Source: Schizochytrium sp. CCTCC M209059 (Eukaryota > Sar > Bigyra > Thraustochytrida > Thraustochytriidae). From it: a DNA stretch of 64,000 bases. Numbering within the stretch: the stretch's first letter is position 1; every line of letters starts with the position of its first letter. The DNA is taken from NCBI GenBank assembly GCA_000818945.1, contig KN805427.1, forward strand, positions 62,504-126,503, in the 5' to 3' direction. A program made the translations under genes and the position numbers. Below are positions 1 to 10,139 of the stretch, piece after piece. Below the pieces are notes generated by a model. It did not search any database, had not been told where the DNA came from, and saw nothing but the letters and a program-made list of their open reading frames with translations.

Positions 1-1025
1 GCGAGCCGGCGGGCGCGCGGGCGGGCGGCCAGCGCGGGCGTCTGGCTCCTGGCGCGCAGCGCGGGCAGGGACCGCGTCGAGCGGGCGGCCAGCGCGGGCG
101 AGGCGAGCCCGAGGCGAGGCGAGGCGAGGCGAAGAAGGCGAGGCGAGCGGCCAGACTCGCATCGACTTGGATGCCGGCGAGCGCACGCCCCCCGGTTGAA
201 AGCAGGGGAGGAAGCTGAGTGCAGGCGGGCGAAAGCAAGGCAAGCAAGAACGAGACCCCCAAGTGCGACGCCGGCAAGCTATAGCAAGCAAGCAAGCCGG
301 CGGGAAAGAAAAGAAAGCCGAGGCGAGGCAAGGCAAGGCAAGCAAGCAGCCGGAGCGAGTCCAGAGCCTGATCGTCGAGGACGAAGCGAGCTTGGAGGAA
401 GAGGAAGATTAAGCAAAAGGAGCAGGAGAAGAATTCACAAGCGCCAGCGATCGGCGGCCTTACAAGACAGCTCGCTCAGCAAAAAAGGCAAAACAAACCC
501 CCGGGAAACATCGGAGCTCCGGAGGAATAGTATAAAAAGAGAGCCCTTCCTTTGCCTTGCCATTCACGGGCTCGGGCATCGGCAGCCGGGAGCAAATCCC
601 GAACGGAAAACATCCAACCGCCGTAAGGAGGAAGGCCCAAGGCCCACTCGTCTTTGCGGCCCGAGCGAGCGAGGCGCGAAGCTTCGCGTCTCGAGCGCTG
701 AGAGCAAGGAGCGGAAAAGCCAGCAGCAACAAGGCAACAAGGCGGCGAACTCGGGACCGCGTCGTAGCAAAGCGAGAGCATCTGCGGCTGGAAAGCCGCA
801 GAGCTCGATCAACAACCTGGCACCACGGTCTTCCAGGTAGCTCAGGTTGTCCCGTCGCCCCGCGAGTGGCGAGGTGCAAGGGACTTCACGATTAGTGCAG
901 ACTTTGAATGCCTCGTTGCAAGCGACGCCCTATACGAACAGTCCAAGCAATACTTTGATCCCCCACCCTGCGGTCTCGACGACTTTGACCTCGAGGAGAG
1001 CGTTCTCCTTTTGTCCACTGAGCCT
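1..1025. other. GC-rich leader region upstream of the AP2 gene
   Basis: No credible gene is seen here. The first 160 bases contain a direct repeat of a GCGGGCGGCCAGCGCGGGCG block (about 21-40 and 80-99) and a GAGGC run. From 180 to 480 the sequence is rich in AAGC and AGGCAAGG motifs like those in other leaders in this window. The reading frame of the downstream AP2 gene is open from 768 (after a TAG at 765) and reads like protein, especially from about 890, but it has no ATG before 1026. Acceptor-like AG sites lie at 836 (CTTCCAG) and 900 (TTAGTGCAG), so a spliced upstream exon is possible. Confidence 0.6.
531..538 (+). promoter_or_regulatory. candidate TATA box
   Basis: TATAAAAA at 531-538 sits about 490 bases upstream of the first in-frame ATG of the AP2 gene, in otherwise GC-rich DNA. 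It would give a leader of roughly 460 bases. The assignment rests only on the match and its position. Confidence 0.35.
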
Positions 1026-2660
1026 ATGCGTAAAAAGCCTCGCAAGGAGTCTAACTCGCGCGATGTTGCACGCACGAACACCGACGCGAGCGCTGATTCT
1101 CCTCTCAAAGCGTCATTGATGTCCCCGAGACAGACAAATAGCTTCTCGGTCATGGGACAATCAGCTGTGGCTTCTGCGAACGACGCATCCCAACCCATGA
1201 GCGCGTCGAAGTGGTCTCGTCTCGATGGCAACACGAACCACTTTGACTCTTCCAATCTCAACCAGGGCTCAGGCGTGCAGGTGTCGCCGCCCAACCCCTA
1301 TACGCCATCGCAAGGCCAATCTCTCACCAGCCAAGACTTTGCAGGATCGTTTTCTGCACTGCAATACCAGCAACCGCAACTCCAGCAGCAACATTACCAG
1401 CAACAATATTACCAACAGCAGCAGCTGCAGGAGCAGCAATTTCAAGAAAGTTTCCTGCACCCACCAATGCAAAAGCAGCAAATGCATAATTACGTGCAGT
1501 ACCCGGTGCCCTTGCCCCCACCGCCGGCACTGCCTCCTCAACACGCAATGTATACACAAAGGTTCACGCAAGGTGAACATACTGGATACGAGACTTTCGC
1601 ATCGCAATTTCAACCCTATCAAAATTATAGGGAAATGTATGCCTCTGCCGCTCAAATGGGCGCTTCAATACAATCATCTCATGGATCTGGAGCTCATGCC
1701 AATAGCTCTGGAGCTCATGCCAACAAGCGCCGGTTTCCCGACGAGGCCCTGAGCCCGAGAGCGGGAAATCCCCCGTCGGCGTGGCCTGCAGAGCAACCCA
1801 CCGTTTCGCAAGGACAACGGGGTCAATTTTACAATACTGGAGCTGTATCTAATGCCGAAATCGGTAGGGCAAACAAATTGCAATGGTCATCGTCGGGCAC
1901 GTCCTCGTCGAGCGTCACGCCCACCCCTTCAACAACTTCATCGGAAGCCACAGAGCAACAAGCCGTCAATCAGCGCGGTAACACAAATTTTCAAGCGCGA
2001 GGCCAACAACAAGCTACATCCTCTTCATCAGGCAATTCGACAGTCCAGCAATCTTCTTCGGGCCATGACTTGGTGAATAAGGAATCCAGCGAACCAGAAG
2101 TTCCAAAGCAGAGTTCTGCGTACAAGGGTGTCTCGTGGCATAAACGCGACCGGCGGTGGACCGCGCGCGCCTGGGTGGATCGGCGCACTGTTCATCTCGG
2201 CGCCTACGCCTCGGAAGAGGTTGCGGCGGTCGTTGTGGATTTCAAGCTTTTGCAGAGGTATCGTCAGATGGCGTCCGCGGGCCGCCCGCCGCGTCTCAAC
2301 TTTGCCAGTGACGCGGATAGGCTGGCTTTGCTTGAGCGTTCGCTCACGGATGCCCGCAGCGATTTGCCTACACTCATCACGACGCTGCGAATCTCTGGCG
2401 TCGATGCGGACACAGACCGTTTGCTTCTGCGTCTTGACGCGCGCCTCAAGGAGACCTCCTCGTCTTCGTCTTCTTCTTCTTCCTCCTCCTCTTCGGGCGG
2501 CACCAGAAAGGAGCAAGAGGAATCCCAGCCCGCTACTGGCCCAACCACGGATACGTCATCGACGCCTGCGTCATCGTGCAGCACGTCGCAACCCAGTGGG
2601 TCTCAAATTTTGTCCTCGGCGTCCTCCTCGGAGCCTTTCTCCTCAACCAAGAAGAAATGA
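1026..2660 (+). CDS. AP2/ERF-domain DNA-binding protein
   Basis: This 544-residue ORF has one AP2-type domain at about residues 365-425. It starts at YKGVSWHKRDRRW, continues through a VHLGAYASEEVAA strand/helix segment and ends near RLNF, which follows the plant AP2 fold order. The N-terminal 350 residues are Q- and S-rich low complexity (QQQ runs near 115-150), typical of activation regions, and the C-terminus has a polyserine tract. It probably binds DNA in the nucleus, but no target can be inferred. The first ATG is at 1026. The frame is open and protein-like back to 768, so the N-terminus may extend through an upstream exon. AP2 domains occur in stramenopiles, alveolates and plants, usually with different partners. 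Confidence 0.8.
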   Translation: MRKKPRKESNSRDVARTNTDASADSPLKASLMSPRQTNSFSVMGQSAVASANDASQPMSASKWSRLDGNTNHFDSSNLNQGSGVQVSPPNPYTPSQGQSLTSQDFAGSFSALQYQQPQLQQQHYQQQYYQQQQLQEQQFQESFLHPPMQKQQMHNYVQYPVPLPPPPALPPQHAMYTQRFTQGEHTGYETFASQFQPYQNYREMYASAAQMGASIQSSHGSGAHANSSGAHANKRRFPDEALSPRAGNPPSAWPAEQPTVSQGQRGQFYNTGAVSNAEIGRANKLQWSSSGTSSSSVTPTPSTTSSEATEQQAVNQRGNTNFQARGQQQATSSSSGNSTVQQSSSGHDLVNKESSEPEVPKQSSAYKGVSWHKRDRRWTARAWVDRRTVHLGAYASEEVAAVVVDFKLLQRYRQMASAGRPPRLNFASDADRLALLERSLTDARSDLPTLITTLRISGVDADTDRLLLRLDARLKETSSSSSSSSSSSSSGGTRKEQEESQPATGPTTDTSSTPASSCSTSQPSGSQILSSASSSEPFSSTKKK

Positions 2661-3437
2661 CGACGATGGAAAGCGGCCCGACCTTATTTTGCGCATTCAT
2701 TCCTTTTCTCTATGCTCCGCCCTCCCCCGTGGTATATGTCACTCACGAACCATGGCCGACGAGCTGTTTCCTTTTTTTCTGAAAGACTTTCATCAGTGAA
2801 TCCAATCTTCTTATTGTTTTACACGGCCTAGGCCTAGCTTACTGACGTAGTATACCCCTTCACGGGGCACCACTTTCCGAAAAACGAGTCTATCATCTGC
2901 GAAGGAAGTCTGCCATAGCATGCCACCCGTGTTCAAGATTGTCCAGGATCGGCCAAGATGGCTGTCAACGGGCGGCACGGTGAGACAGGATCTCGTTCCC
3001 ACGATGGCCCTGACCCGTGAACGACCGGGCGGCTGTCCGGCCAGCAACATTAATATAATGGATCTTGGGCTCTTTGTCCTGCAGCTGCACGCCCGAGCGA
3101 TCCATTGAGCAGCCACCGGGCTCACACCAGCGGTCCATCCGCCACGCGGAAGAGGTCCATTCGCCAGAATTGAATGTACGACGTCGCAGCCCAAAATGCG
3201 AGCGAGCAGTATCTTGCCTCAAGTCGCAGATAGCTGAAAGTGGCAATTGCACCATCAACCAGCCTTGCCGCATGCATGATGCGTCTGGCCGCCAGCCTTC
3301 GCGGAGACGACGAAGGCCGCGCCGCTTGCGACGTACCGGCTGCCATGGATGCCCAAGCTGCCAGCCCGGGACTCTTAATTGAAGGCGGGCAGTCCAGGAT
3401 CCGAATCGGGTGCCCCGCCTTGGAAGTGGGAACGCGG

Positions 3438-3885
3438 GGAGAGTCCACTCTCCGGTGAGAACGCTTAGCTGGCGTCTAGAATGTCATATCATGCCTCCCA
3501 GAAGTAGCGAGGAATAGTCCTCGCCGGAAGGTAGGAGACACTCTCCGCACGTCCCACGGAGGGCCGCTTCCGGGCACCGTCCCTGGACTTCCGGTAGCAA
3601 ACGATTTTTCCGCGTCGCCCTCCCTGCACCTGAGAGGCAGTGCTGCTTCCTCTCAGCGCCGCACTTTCGGTCCTGCGACACTGACTTTCATAGGTCAGTG
3701 GTCGGCGAGGAGAGTTAGCCCAGTGGCGTCAAGAGGGAAGATGGACAGCCTGGCGGGCATCTTTTGCGTCCCTCCGGAGGAACCAGGCTATTCCTCTCCA
3801 CTGCCACTGACAGCCGCCTCCCCCTTTTCGGTCGGTGCATCTTCTTCAGAACAATCCAGAATCCTTGCAGAGTGGAAGTCCACTC
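3438..3885. repeat. cluster of short perfect inverted repeats
   Basis: Five perfect hairpins occur in under 450 bases: 3438-3453 (GGAGAGT/ACTCTCC), 3507-3524 (GCGAGGA/TCCTCGC, loop ATAG), 3630-3656 (CTGAGAGG/CCTCTCAG), 3679-3700 (CACTGAC/GTCAGTG) and 3870-3885 (GAGTGGA/TCCACTC). A further CTCTGCG/CGCAGAG pair lies just downstream near 4020-4060. Only about one 7-bp stem with a short loop would be expected by chance over this length. The arms differ from each other, so this is not one repeat copied several times. It could be a structured transcript or an inverted-repeat-rich insertion. Confidence 0.5.
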
Positions 3886-4235
3886 CGGTCTCCTCTGGCG
3901 AAAACCGTATACGTCAGCCGTGCGGAAGCCGGCGGGCCGAAGATACAGCCGCGGTAGGCCTAGGTGCCAGCTATCCGCAACGCTAGGGACGGCCGGCGGG
4001 CGCTGCTCCCGCTCCCACTCCCTCTGCGCCGACCCAGCGCCCGCCGCAGGGGACGCAGAGCGAACGTCCCCCGCGGTGTTCCCTGCGGAACGGCCCAGAG
4101 ACGCCGCTTCCGCGCTTGTGCGAGGAGTAGCAGGGGCGAACATGGCTTGGATAGTATGAGCGAAAGAAGGAGAGCAGCGGCAGCAAAGCCAAGCGGACGC
4201 AGGCAAACCCGAAACGCGATAACCCGAGCGAAGAA

Positions 4236-4236
<1 letters not shown>

Positions 4237-4272
<36 letters not shown>

Positions 4273-4277
4273 GAGCG

Positions 4278-4312
<35 letters not shown>
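4237..4312 (+). repeat. (AAGC)19 tetranucleotide repeat in leader
   Basis: Nineteen tandem AAGC units are interrupted by two GAGC units. The tract ends 17 bases before the ATG of the small ORF at 4330, so it probably lies in its 5' untranslated region. The same tetranucleotide recurs at 7673-7698, 41261-41804 (opposite orientation) and 49196-49257. Confidence 0.9.
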
Positions 4313-4329
4313 CAAGAACAAGAAGAAAG

Positions 4330-4500
4330 ATGCCCAAGGTGCAGCGCGAGAAGGAGCGTGTCTCCGGGACTGGCCGCGGCAAGGAAGTTTCCAAGGCGGG
4401 CGCTGGCGGAAAGTACACGTGGGGCGCTCCCGGCAGCGAGGGCGCGGTGCCGCCCATGAGCAAGCGCGACCCCAACTATGACAGCGACGAGGACCAGTGA
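4330..4500 (+). CDS. 56-residue microprotein with PDCD4-like N-terminal motif
   Basis: A short ORF begins at ATG 4330 and reads KEVSKAGAGGKYTWG followed about 20 residues later by RDPNYDSDED before the stop. The GAGGKxTWG block followed by a DPNYDS block matches the pattern that precedes the first MA3 domain in PDCD4 and plant MA3 proteins, from memory of the family. No MA3 domain follows: the next 880 bases contain no long ORF. The N-terminus is basic (KVQREKERVSGTGRGK) and the C-terminus acidic. A donor-like GTAAGA lies after the stop at about 4531, so it could only affect the 3' UTR. It may be a stand-alone RNA- or translation-factor-binding peptide, or the remnant of a larger gene. Confidence 0.55.
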   Translation: MPKVQREKERVSGTGRGKEVSKAGAGGKYTWGAPGSEGAVPPMSKRDPNYDSDEDQ

Positions 4501-5383
4501 TGGACGCGAGCTATGGGTGATCCCGAGCCGGTAAGACGCGCGCGGCCACCCCCACGCGCCTCACGAATGAATGCACACAAAATGAGAAATCAAATCGTCG
4601 ACTGATGGTCGGATGATGATATCCGGACTTCAGTGAGACACACTATGGTCCTACGAATAGCTAGCACAGCTGTCACTCCTCTCCTATCTCGTGGTGGCCG
4701 ATCGCCACCTAAAGAAACTGTATGTACATGGAGCGGCACAAGCTCCCTATTTATTTTTCTGAATCCTTCCGTTTTGTCCGTTTCATTGCTTTTATGATCT
4801 TGACATGAGCCAGAGCAATGACAGATCTCACAATCAAACATAAGTTGCGCTATACATTCTCCTTCTCAAATCTGCCATGGCTACGGCTTCAGCCGGAGCT
4901 TGACGACCCTACGCCACGGCATGGACGACTGATTAGCGCTCGCTTACTGGAAAATGTGCGGTCACAAGTGAAATTTTTAAATCTGAACTCCCAAGCTTAC
5001 GGCCGCGGCTGGGTTGCTTGCCTGCCTGGATGGCCCTTATTTGCCTTCCTGGCCCTTGCTTACCTAGACCTTGCATGCCTAGACTTTGCCTGTCTGGACC
5101 TTGCTGGCATGACTTTAGTGCCACGTCTGGCTCAATGAAGTTTTTCAGATTCTTAAAAGCCACCTGCAAAGGTCGTTGTCATAACGTCTTCTGTGCTCAT
5201 CAGCCGGCACATTGTAAAAGAAGTGTACGAAGACAGAGCGCAAAAGTATGTTACAATAGTTTAACAGTTTAGAGGAGAGACGCGTGCGATCCATTCACAG
5301 CGATTCTCATGAACTTGTGCTACCTCTCCGATTGATATCAGACACGTACGCATACACAATTCAAACGGTGCAAGACTTGCACT
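4501..5383. other. intergenic region between convergent genes
   Basis: This is the shared 3' flank of the microprotein gene (plus) and the leucine-rich-repeat gene (minus). Short ORFs are present but none has a recognisable domain. Around 5010-5110 there is an imperfect repeat of a CTTGCCTGCCTGG / CCTTGCATGCC type. I see no RNA gene. Confidence 0.6.
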
Positions 5384-6154
5384 TTACTGAATCACGCAGA
5401 TTTTTGACTTGATTTCCTCCGCTTTGGCCACAAGGCGCAGGTACGTCTCGGGTTGCGCATCGAGAAGGCGCTTATTCTCAGCACGCAATTCATCGATCTC
5501 CTTGCGCATGGCAATCTGAGCCTCCTCTGTGAGCTCTGCTGCCTGCTCGAGATCGTCGTTGGCATCCTCGAGCTCAATCAGTGCCACTTGGTGCTTAAAA
5601 TTATGTCGACACATCCATAGAATAAGCGTGGCGTCCGTGAGAATAGGTTGCGGGAGATTGTTAATACTTCCATTGCCGGACATGTCAATCTCCTCCAAGG
5701 AGAGACAATGTCCAAGCTCTGGTGCCACGCTCTGCATATCATTGTTCTGCAAATGTAACACACGCAAAACGACAAGATGACCAAAGGTAGAAGGGATCCC
5801 CGTGATTGCATTTTCTGACAGATAGACCTCTTCGAGGAGTTTGCATTGTCCGATCGAATCCGGAACGCTTTTTAGACAATTACCATTCGCTCGAAGCACT
5901 TTGAGACGAACACACTTGCCAAGTTCATTAGGAAAGGCTTCCAAGTGGTTTCGGCTCACGTCGAGCTCACGAAGAAACTCAAGTTTGCCGAGCTGCGCAG
6001 AGAGACCAGTAAGGTTGTTGAACGAGAGATTGAGCGTGAAGAGCTTCTCTGTCCATGACCATACCGCCTCCTCAACACTGGCCCAGGCCTGATGGCTCAG
6101 ATCGATAAGTCCATTCTCGTCTGGTTGCTGTACTAGCTCGTCGAAAACCTCCAT
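5384..6154 (-). CDS. leucine-rich-repeat protein with C-terminal CaaX box
   Basis: This 256-residue protein has about five to six leucine-rich repeats of roughly 23 residues (for example LFTLNLSFNNLTGLSAQLGK, LRELDVSRNHLEAFPNELGK, LEEVYLSENAITGIPSTFG). It resembles the Ras-suppressor/SHOC2 type with an LxxLPxxL-like spacing. A charged coiled-coil segment rich in E, A and K follows near the end, and the last four residues are CVIQ. C-aliphatic-aliphatic-Q fits a farnesylation CaaX box, so the protein is probably membrane-anchored and scaffolds signalling. The start is set at ATG 6154. A TTG-initiated extension of 12 residues exists, but an in-frame stop precedes it and no ATG lies on this strand for more than 500 bases upstream, unless an exon is spliced at TTGCAG near 6186. 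Confidence 0.85.
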   Translation of the reverse strand: MEVFDELVQQPDENGLIDLSHQAWASVEEAVWSWTEKLFTLNLSFNNLTGLSAQLGKLEFLRELDVSRNHLEAFPNELGKCVRLKVLRANGNCLKSVPDSIGQCKLLEEVYLSENAITGIPSTFGHLVVLRVLHLQNNDMQSVAPELGHCLSLEEIDMSGNGSINNLPQPILTDATLILWMCRHNFKHQVALIELEDANDDLEQAAELTEEAQIAMRKEIDELRAENKRLLDAQPETYLRLVAKAEEIKSKICVIQ

Positions 6155-8696
6155 TTGTTTGAGATACTCCTTGATGAAGGAGCTCTGCAACTATTTGCGC
6201 CAATCAGAAGATGTGCAATCCAATACAATCGAAAGAAAATAGCGCCTTTGTTCGACGAGCAAAGCGGTAGAGCGTTGCTCGCGCAAGGATTCGCCGCCTC
6301 GCTTGACGAGGCAGAGATGCTTGGCGAGGCGGAGGACTTTTCGCTCTCGTGCCCGTGGGGAGCCGCCCACCTTCTTGCCTTCAAGCTTGCGTACTCGCCG
6401 ACTTGGCCAAGCGAGGCAGTGATTTACGTGTTCGTCCTTGCGCGCCAGTGAGAAGTCGCCGTCCCCCTTTCCGCCTTCAAGCTTGCGCACGCACTCGCTT
6501 GTCCTTGCGCGTGTTTCTAGCTCGTGGTCGGCAAGCTGAGGTATCTTGATTCGAGCGTGGAAGTGAGGTGCTGCCGACCGCGTATCACTGGCGCAAACCC
6601 AATGAGTTTCGTCTGCTACCAAAGTGCAGTAAGGCTTCGTTCGCTACAGTTCGTTTACAATCGTGAATCACCGTTGGTTGCACAGCTAAGTGAGCTGGAG
6701 AATCGTCCGACCGACAAAAAAAAAAGAAAAAAAAAAAGGGAGAACTCGAGCCAACAGTGATGAATATATATATAATCGCTTGCTCGCTCGTTCGCTCGCC
6801 TGTTCTCTCGCTCGCTCAATGAATTGAAAAAGGACGCCAGTCCTCTCGCAACAACGTTCTTTCTATTTTGGAGTTCACGCGTCTGTCTGCTTTGCTTGGT
6901 ATGCTGGATCCGCCTGGCAAGCGAGCATGGAAAGGGTGCAGCTGCGCCGATCTAACGATACTCTTGCGTTGCATGGTGTTTTAGGCGCTCTATCCAGTCA
7001 GGTTAAGCAAAGTATCAAGGTCGGTCCCTGAATCCCCGCACCGCGCTCCGCGGTGCCGCATTTGGCCGTTCGCTGGCTTCACGTCCGCGTCTTGGCCCTC
7101 CAGTACTAGTCTAAGCTAGACCTACTACGTCTTAGTCTCGTTTGCCTGGCACTCATCGTGTTCCTCTTACCGGCTTGCCGGACTTCTCTGGCTGGCGCAC
7201 ACGCCCACCCACCCGCTCGCTCGCTCGCTCGCTGAGCATCGAGAATGAGTCCATTTTTTCGCTTCGGAGCGGACCTCTTGGCACTTCCTGGCAACTCGCG
7301 GGTCCAACGGATCGTTATCTGTGTTTGTTCGCTTTTTTTTTTTGTTCTCTCTCTCTCTTTTCTTGCGCTTTCCCTCGTTCATCTCGTGCGCACGTGCGCC
7401 GGCGCGCGTCTGTCTGCGCGGCGCGAGGTCGGGGTTTGCAAAAACGTCGAAGCGAAGCAAGTCCGGGCGGGCCATGACTCCGAGGCTCCGGACGGCGCGA
7501 CTCAAGTGCAGGAGGAAAAGAAGCTCGGCAGATCGAAGGCGGCCGAGAGAGGGAAAATGGAAAAAGAAGCCAAGGATCCGGTGCGCGGACGCGCGGCACG
7601 GGCACCACTTTTTTGATCGATCGATCGATCGATCAATCATTCATTCAATTCTTTTCTTCCATTCCTTCAGCCAAGCAAGCAAGCAAGCAAGCAAGCAGCG
7701 ATTAGTTCGTTCAATCTCTTTCCCGCGCGTCAATCTCCTGCGTGTGAGAGGTGGCTGGCTGGTTATCCGGCAAAGCGGAAAGGTCTTCCTGGCCTGCCTG
7801 GCCTCGCTTGCCTGCCTGCGAGCGCGCGCTGGAGGGGTTGAGAGCGCCATCGCGAGGGAAAGACAGCTTGGGGCGGCGTCGCGTGCAGGCGGGCGAGGGA
7901 GAGGGGGGCGACGGGAGCGGCGGCGAGCGGCTCAGTGCGTAGAAAGAGACCTTGGCGTAGAGTAAGAGAGCAAGAGAGAGAAAACAAGAGAGAGCGAGAG
8001 AGAGACCAAGAGTGAGCGAGAGAGGCGTTCTCGGTCAACTTTTTCCTTTCTTTTCTTTTCTTCTTTTCCGCCCAAAGGATCCGGTTGCAGCGATTGGAGC
8101 AAAAATTCTAGACAGCACACACATATACACGCACGCCACACCAGCTTCCTTCTCCTGAGACAAAGTTGATTAACTTTGCTCGCCAAACCCAAAGAGGAGG
8201 AACGGAGGTGGCCGGCCGGACGGATTGTCCATCGCGAACAGTGTGTTGCTTGCAGTCCTTGGACGGACGTCGAACCAGAAGCCCGCGGCGAGCCTGGTCA
8301 ATCGACCTCACTCTAATCAATCCAAGTCAACCCGATTCGACACGCACCAAAGATAGGCAAGGCAGGACCTTTTACGAAAGGTATTGTTGTAGCTAGCTAG
8401 CTCTGTCGAGGAGAGGCGCAGCAAAATCATCTCGCAAGAACGCTTCACTTCGCATCAACCTCGCTAAGATCCGCGTCGCGTTGCGTCGCATCGCGTCGCA
8501 TCGCATCGCGCCGCGTCTCGCACCTCGTTCATCCATCGCGACGCGTGCCTACGTGGCGCACGCAAGGTCAAATACCCTGCAAGGAAAAACGCACTACAAG
8601 GGAAAACGCGTGCGACTTGCCTGGTTCATCCAAGGCGTCGCGCGGTGACAAGTAAATTGAAAAATTCATACAGTCGCTAGCTGGGCGCGAGCCAAG
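6155..8696. other. long divergent intergenic region with simple repeats
   Basis: This is the common upstream region of the LRR gene (minus) and the MAP kinase gene (plus). It holds no supported gene. Visible elements are a poly-A tract near 6717-6738, an alternating AT run (about 6763-6774), CGCT/CTCG repeats, a GATC tandem at 7617-7636 followed by CATT units, (AAGC) units at 7673-7698, a GAGA-rich stretch at 7970-8030, and GCGTC/GCATC pentamers at about 8467-8522. The 300 bases before the kinase ATG look like a leader. Two imperfect copies of a CTTCAAGCTTGCGNACTCGC block lie near 6380 and 6476. Confidence 0.6.
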
Positions 8697-10102
8697 ATGG
8701 CGCACCAAGATCAACGGCGCGCTTCGTCAAGGCAGCGCGGCAGCAATAAACAGCAGACCAAGTCCACAAGCGTAGCCATGATGACAGAGTATGACTACAA
8801 GGTGCTGGACAAGATCGGTGAGGGCGCCTATGGCGTAGTGTATTCCGCTCAAGATCGGAGGACCGGCAAGCTGGTGGCCATCAAGAAGATTGCTGGCGCC
8901 ATGGACCGCACGAACTCGTGCAAGCGCACCTTTCGCGAGCTCAAGTTCCTGACAACGCTCCAGCACGAGAATGTGATTCCCCTGCGGCACATCATTTGCC
9001 CCACGGACGTGGCTCACGAGGCCGTAGCGCGCGCGATGGCCGAGTACTACGGCACTGGCGCGAGCGGGGAAGAAGTCGAATCGAAAGCTGGCGAGGAGGG
9101 CAAGGCGTCATCATCAGTGATGACGGGGCCTCCCGCACCCAAGAGCACCAGCACGACGCTGTACGTGGTGCTGGACCTCATGGAAACCGATCTGACGAGC
9201 ATCATCAAGTCGCCGCAGCACCTTACGAATGAGCACTGTCAGTTCTTTCTGTACCAGGTTCTGCGCGGACTCAAGTACATCCACAGCGCCAACATTATCC
9301 ACCGCGACCTCAAGCCCCGCAACTTGCTTGTGAACTCAAACTGCGACCTTCGCATTTGCGACTTTGGCCTCGCGCGCCTCGATCTTCCCGAGCTCTCGCG
9401 CAAGGACGGTGCATGCATGTCAGACTATGTTGCGACGCGCTGGTACCGGCCGCCAGAGGTGGTCTGCGAGTCGGGCACGTACACCAAGGCCCTGGACATG
9501 TGGGCTGCGGGTTGCATTCTCGTCGAGCTGCTGCTGCGCAAGCCGATTTTTCCGGGCGCAGATCAGTACGATTTGCTCAAGCGCATTTGCGAGGTGCTTG
9601 GACCGCCGCCCGAGTCGACGATTCGCAGCGCGCGGAGCCAAAAGCTTCAGATATACCTGCGCAACCTTTCGTATCAGTACCCGAAGCCGCTGCGCCCGCT
9701 GTCGCGTCTGCTGCAGGGTTGCTGCCCCAAGGCGGTGGATCTGGCGTCGCGGCTGCTCGTCTTTGAGCCGGAGCGCCGTCTCACGGTGGAGGAGGCGATT
9801 CGCCATCCGTATCTGGCCAGCCTGTACTGCCCCCGCGACGAGCCGACGCGCCAGAGCATCCAGGATCCGGACTTTGCCTTTGAGACGCAGCGCAATGTTC
9901 AGGTCCAGGATTTGCGTTGCATTCTGCTGCGCCACGCTGCCAAGTACTCGCGCAAGTCGCGCACCGAGCTCGAGCTCGAGCTTGAGCTCGAGGAGCAGCA
10001 GCAGGCGGAGCATGATGAGGCCAAGAGCGGCCTCGAGAGCGGAGATCTCAAGACGCAGTATGGTCAGCAGGAGCAGCAGCAGCAGGCTCGCCGAGAGCGC
10101 CG

Positions 10103-10139
<37 letters not shown>

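Larger units (their letters stand above)
2661..4329. other. intergenic region with inverted-repeat cluster
   Basis: No convincing coding region is seen. Short ORFs on both strands lack domains and overlap one another in competing frames. The first 150 bases are the likely 3' end of the AP2 transcript. The part from 3438 to 3885 holds a dense set of perfect hairpins listed separately. The last 90 bases are an AAGC tetranucleotide repeat that lies in the leader of the small ORF at 4330. Confidence 0.6.

Noticed and set aside
196..840. 214-codon plus-strand ORF at the left edge
   Set aside because: It starts with TTG, is Arg/Ser/Lys/Ala-only low complexity from AAGC-type repeats, and overlaps equally long ORFs on the other strand.
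2811..3194. 127-codon minus-strand ORF
   Set aside because: It has no recognisable domain, an ambiguous start, and sits in an area where three frames are open.
6191..6622. Minus-strand ORF as a first exon of the leucine-rich-repeat gene
   Set aside because: It ends in a stop right before that gene's frame, contains no ATG, and its repeats are Arg/Lys-rich noise from GC-rich DNA.
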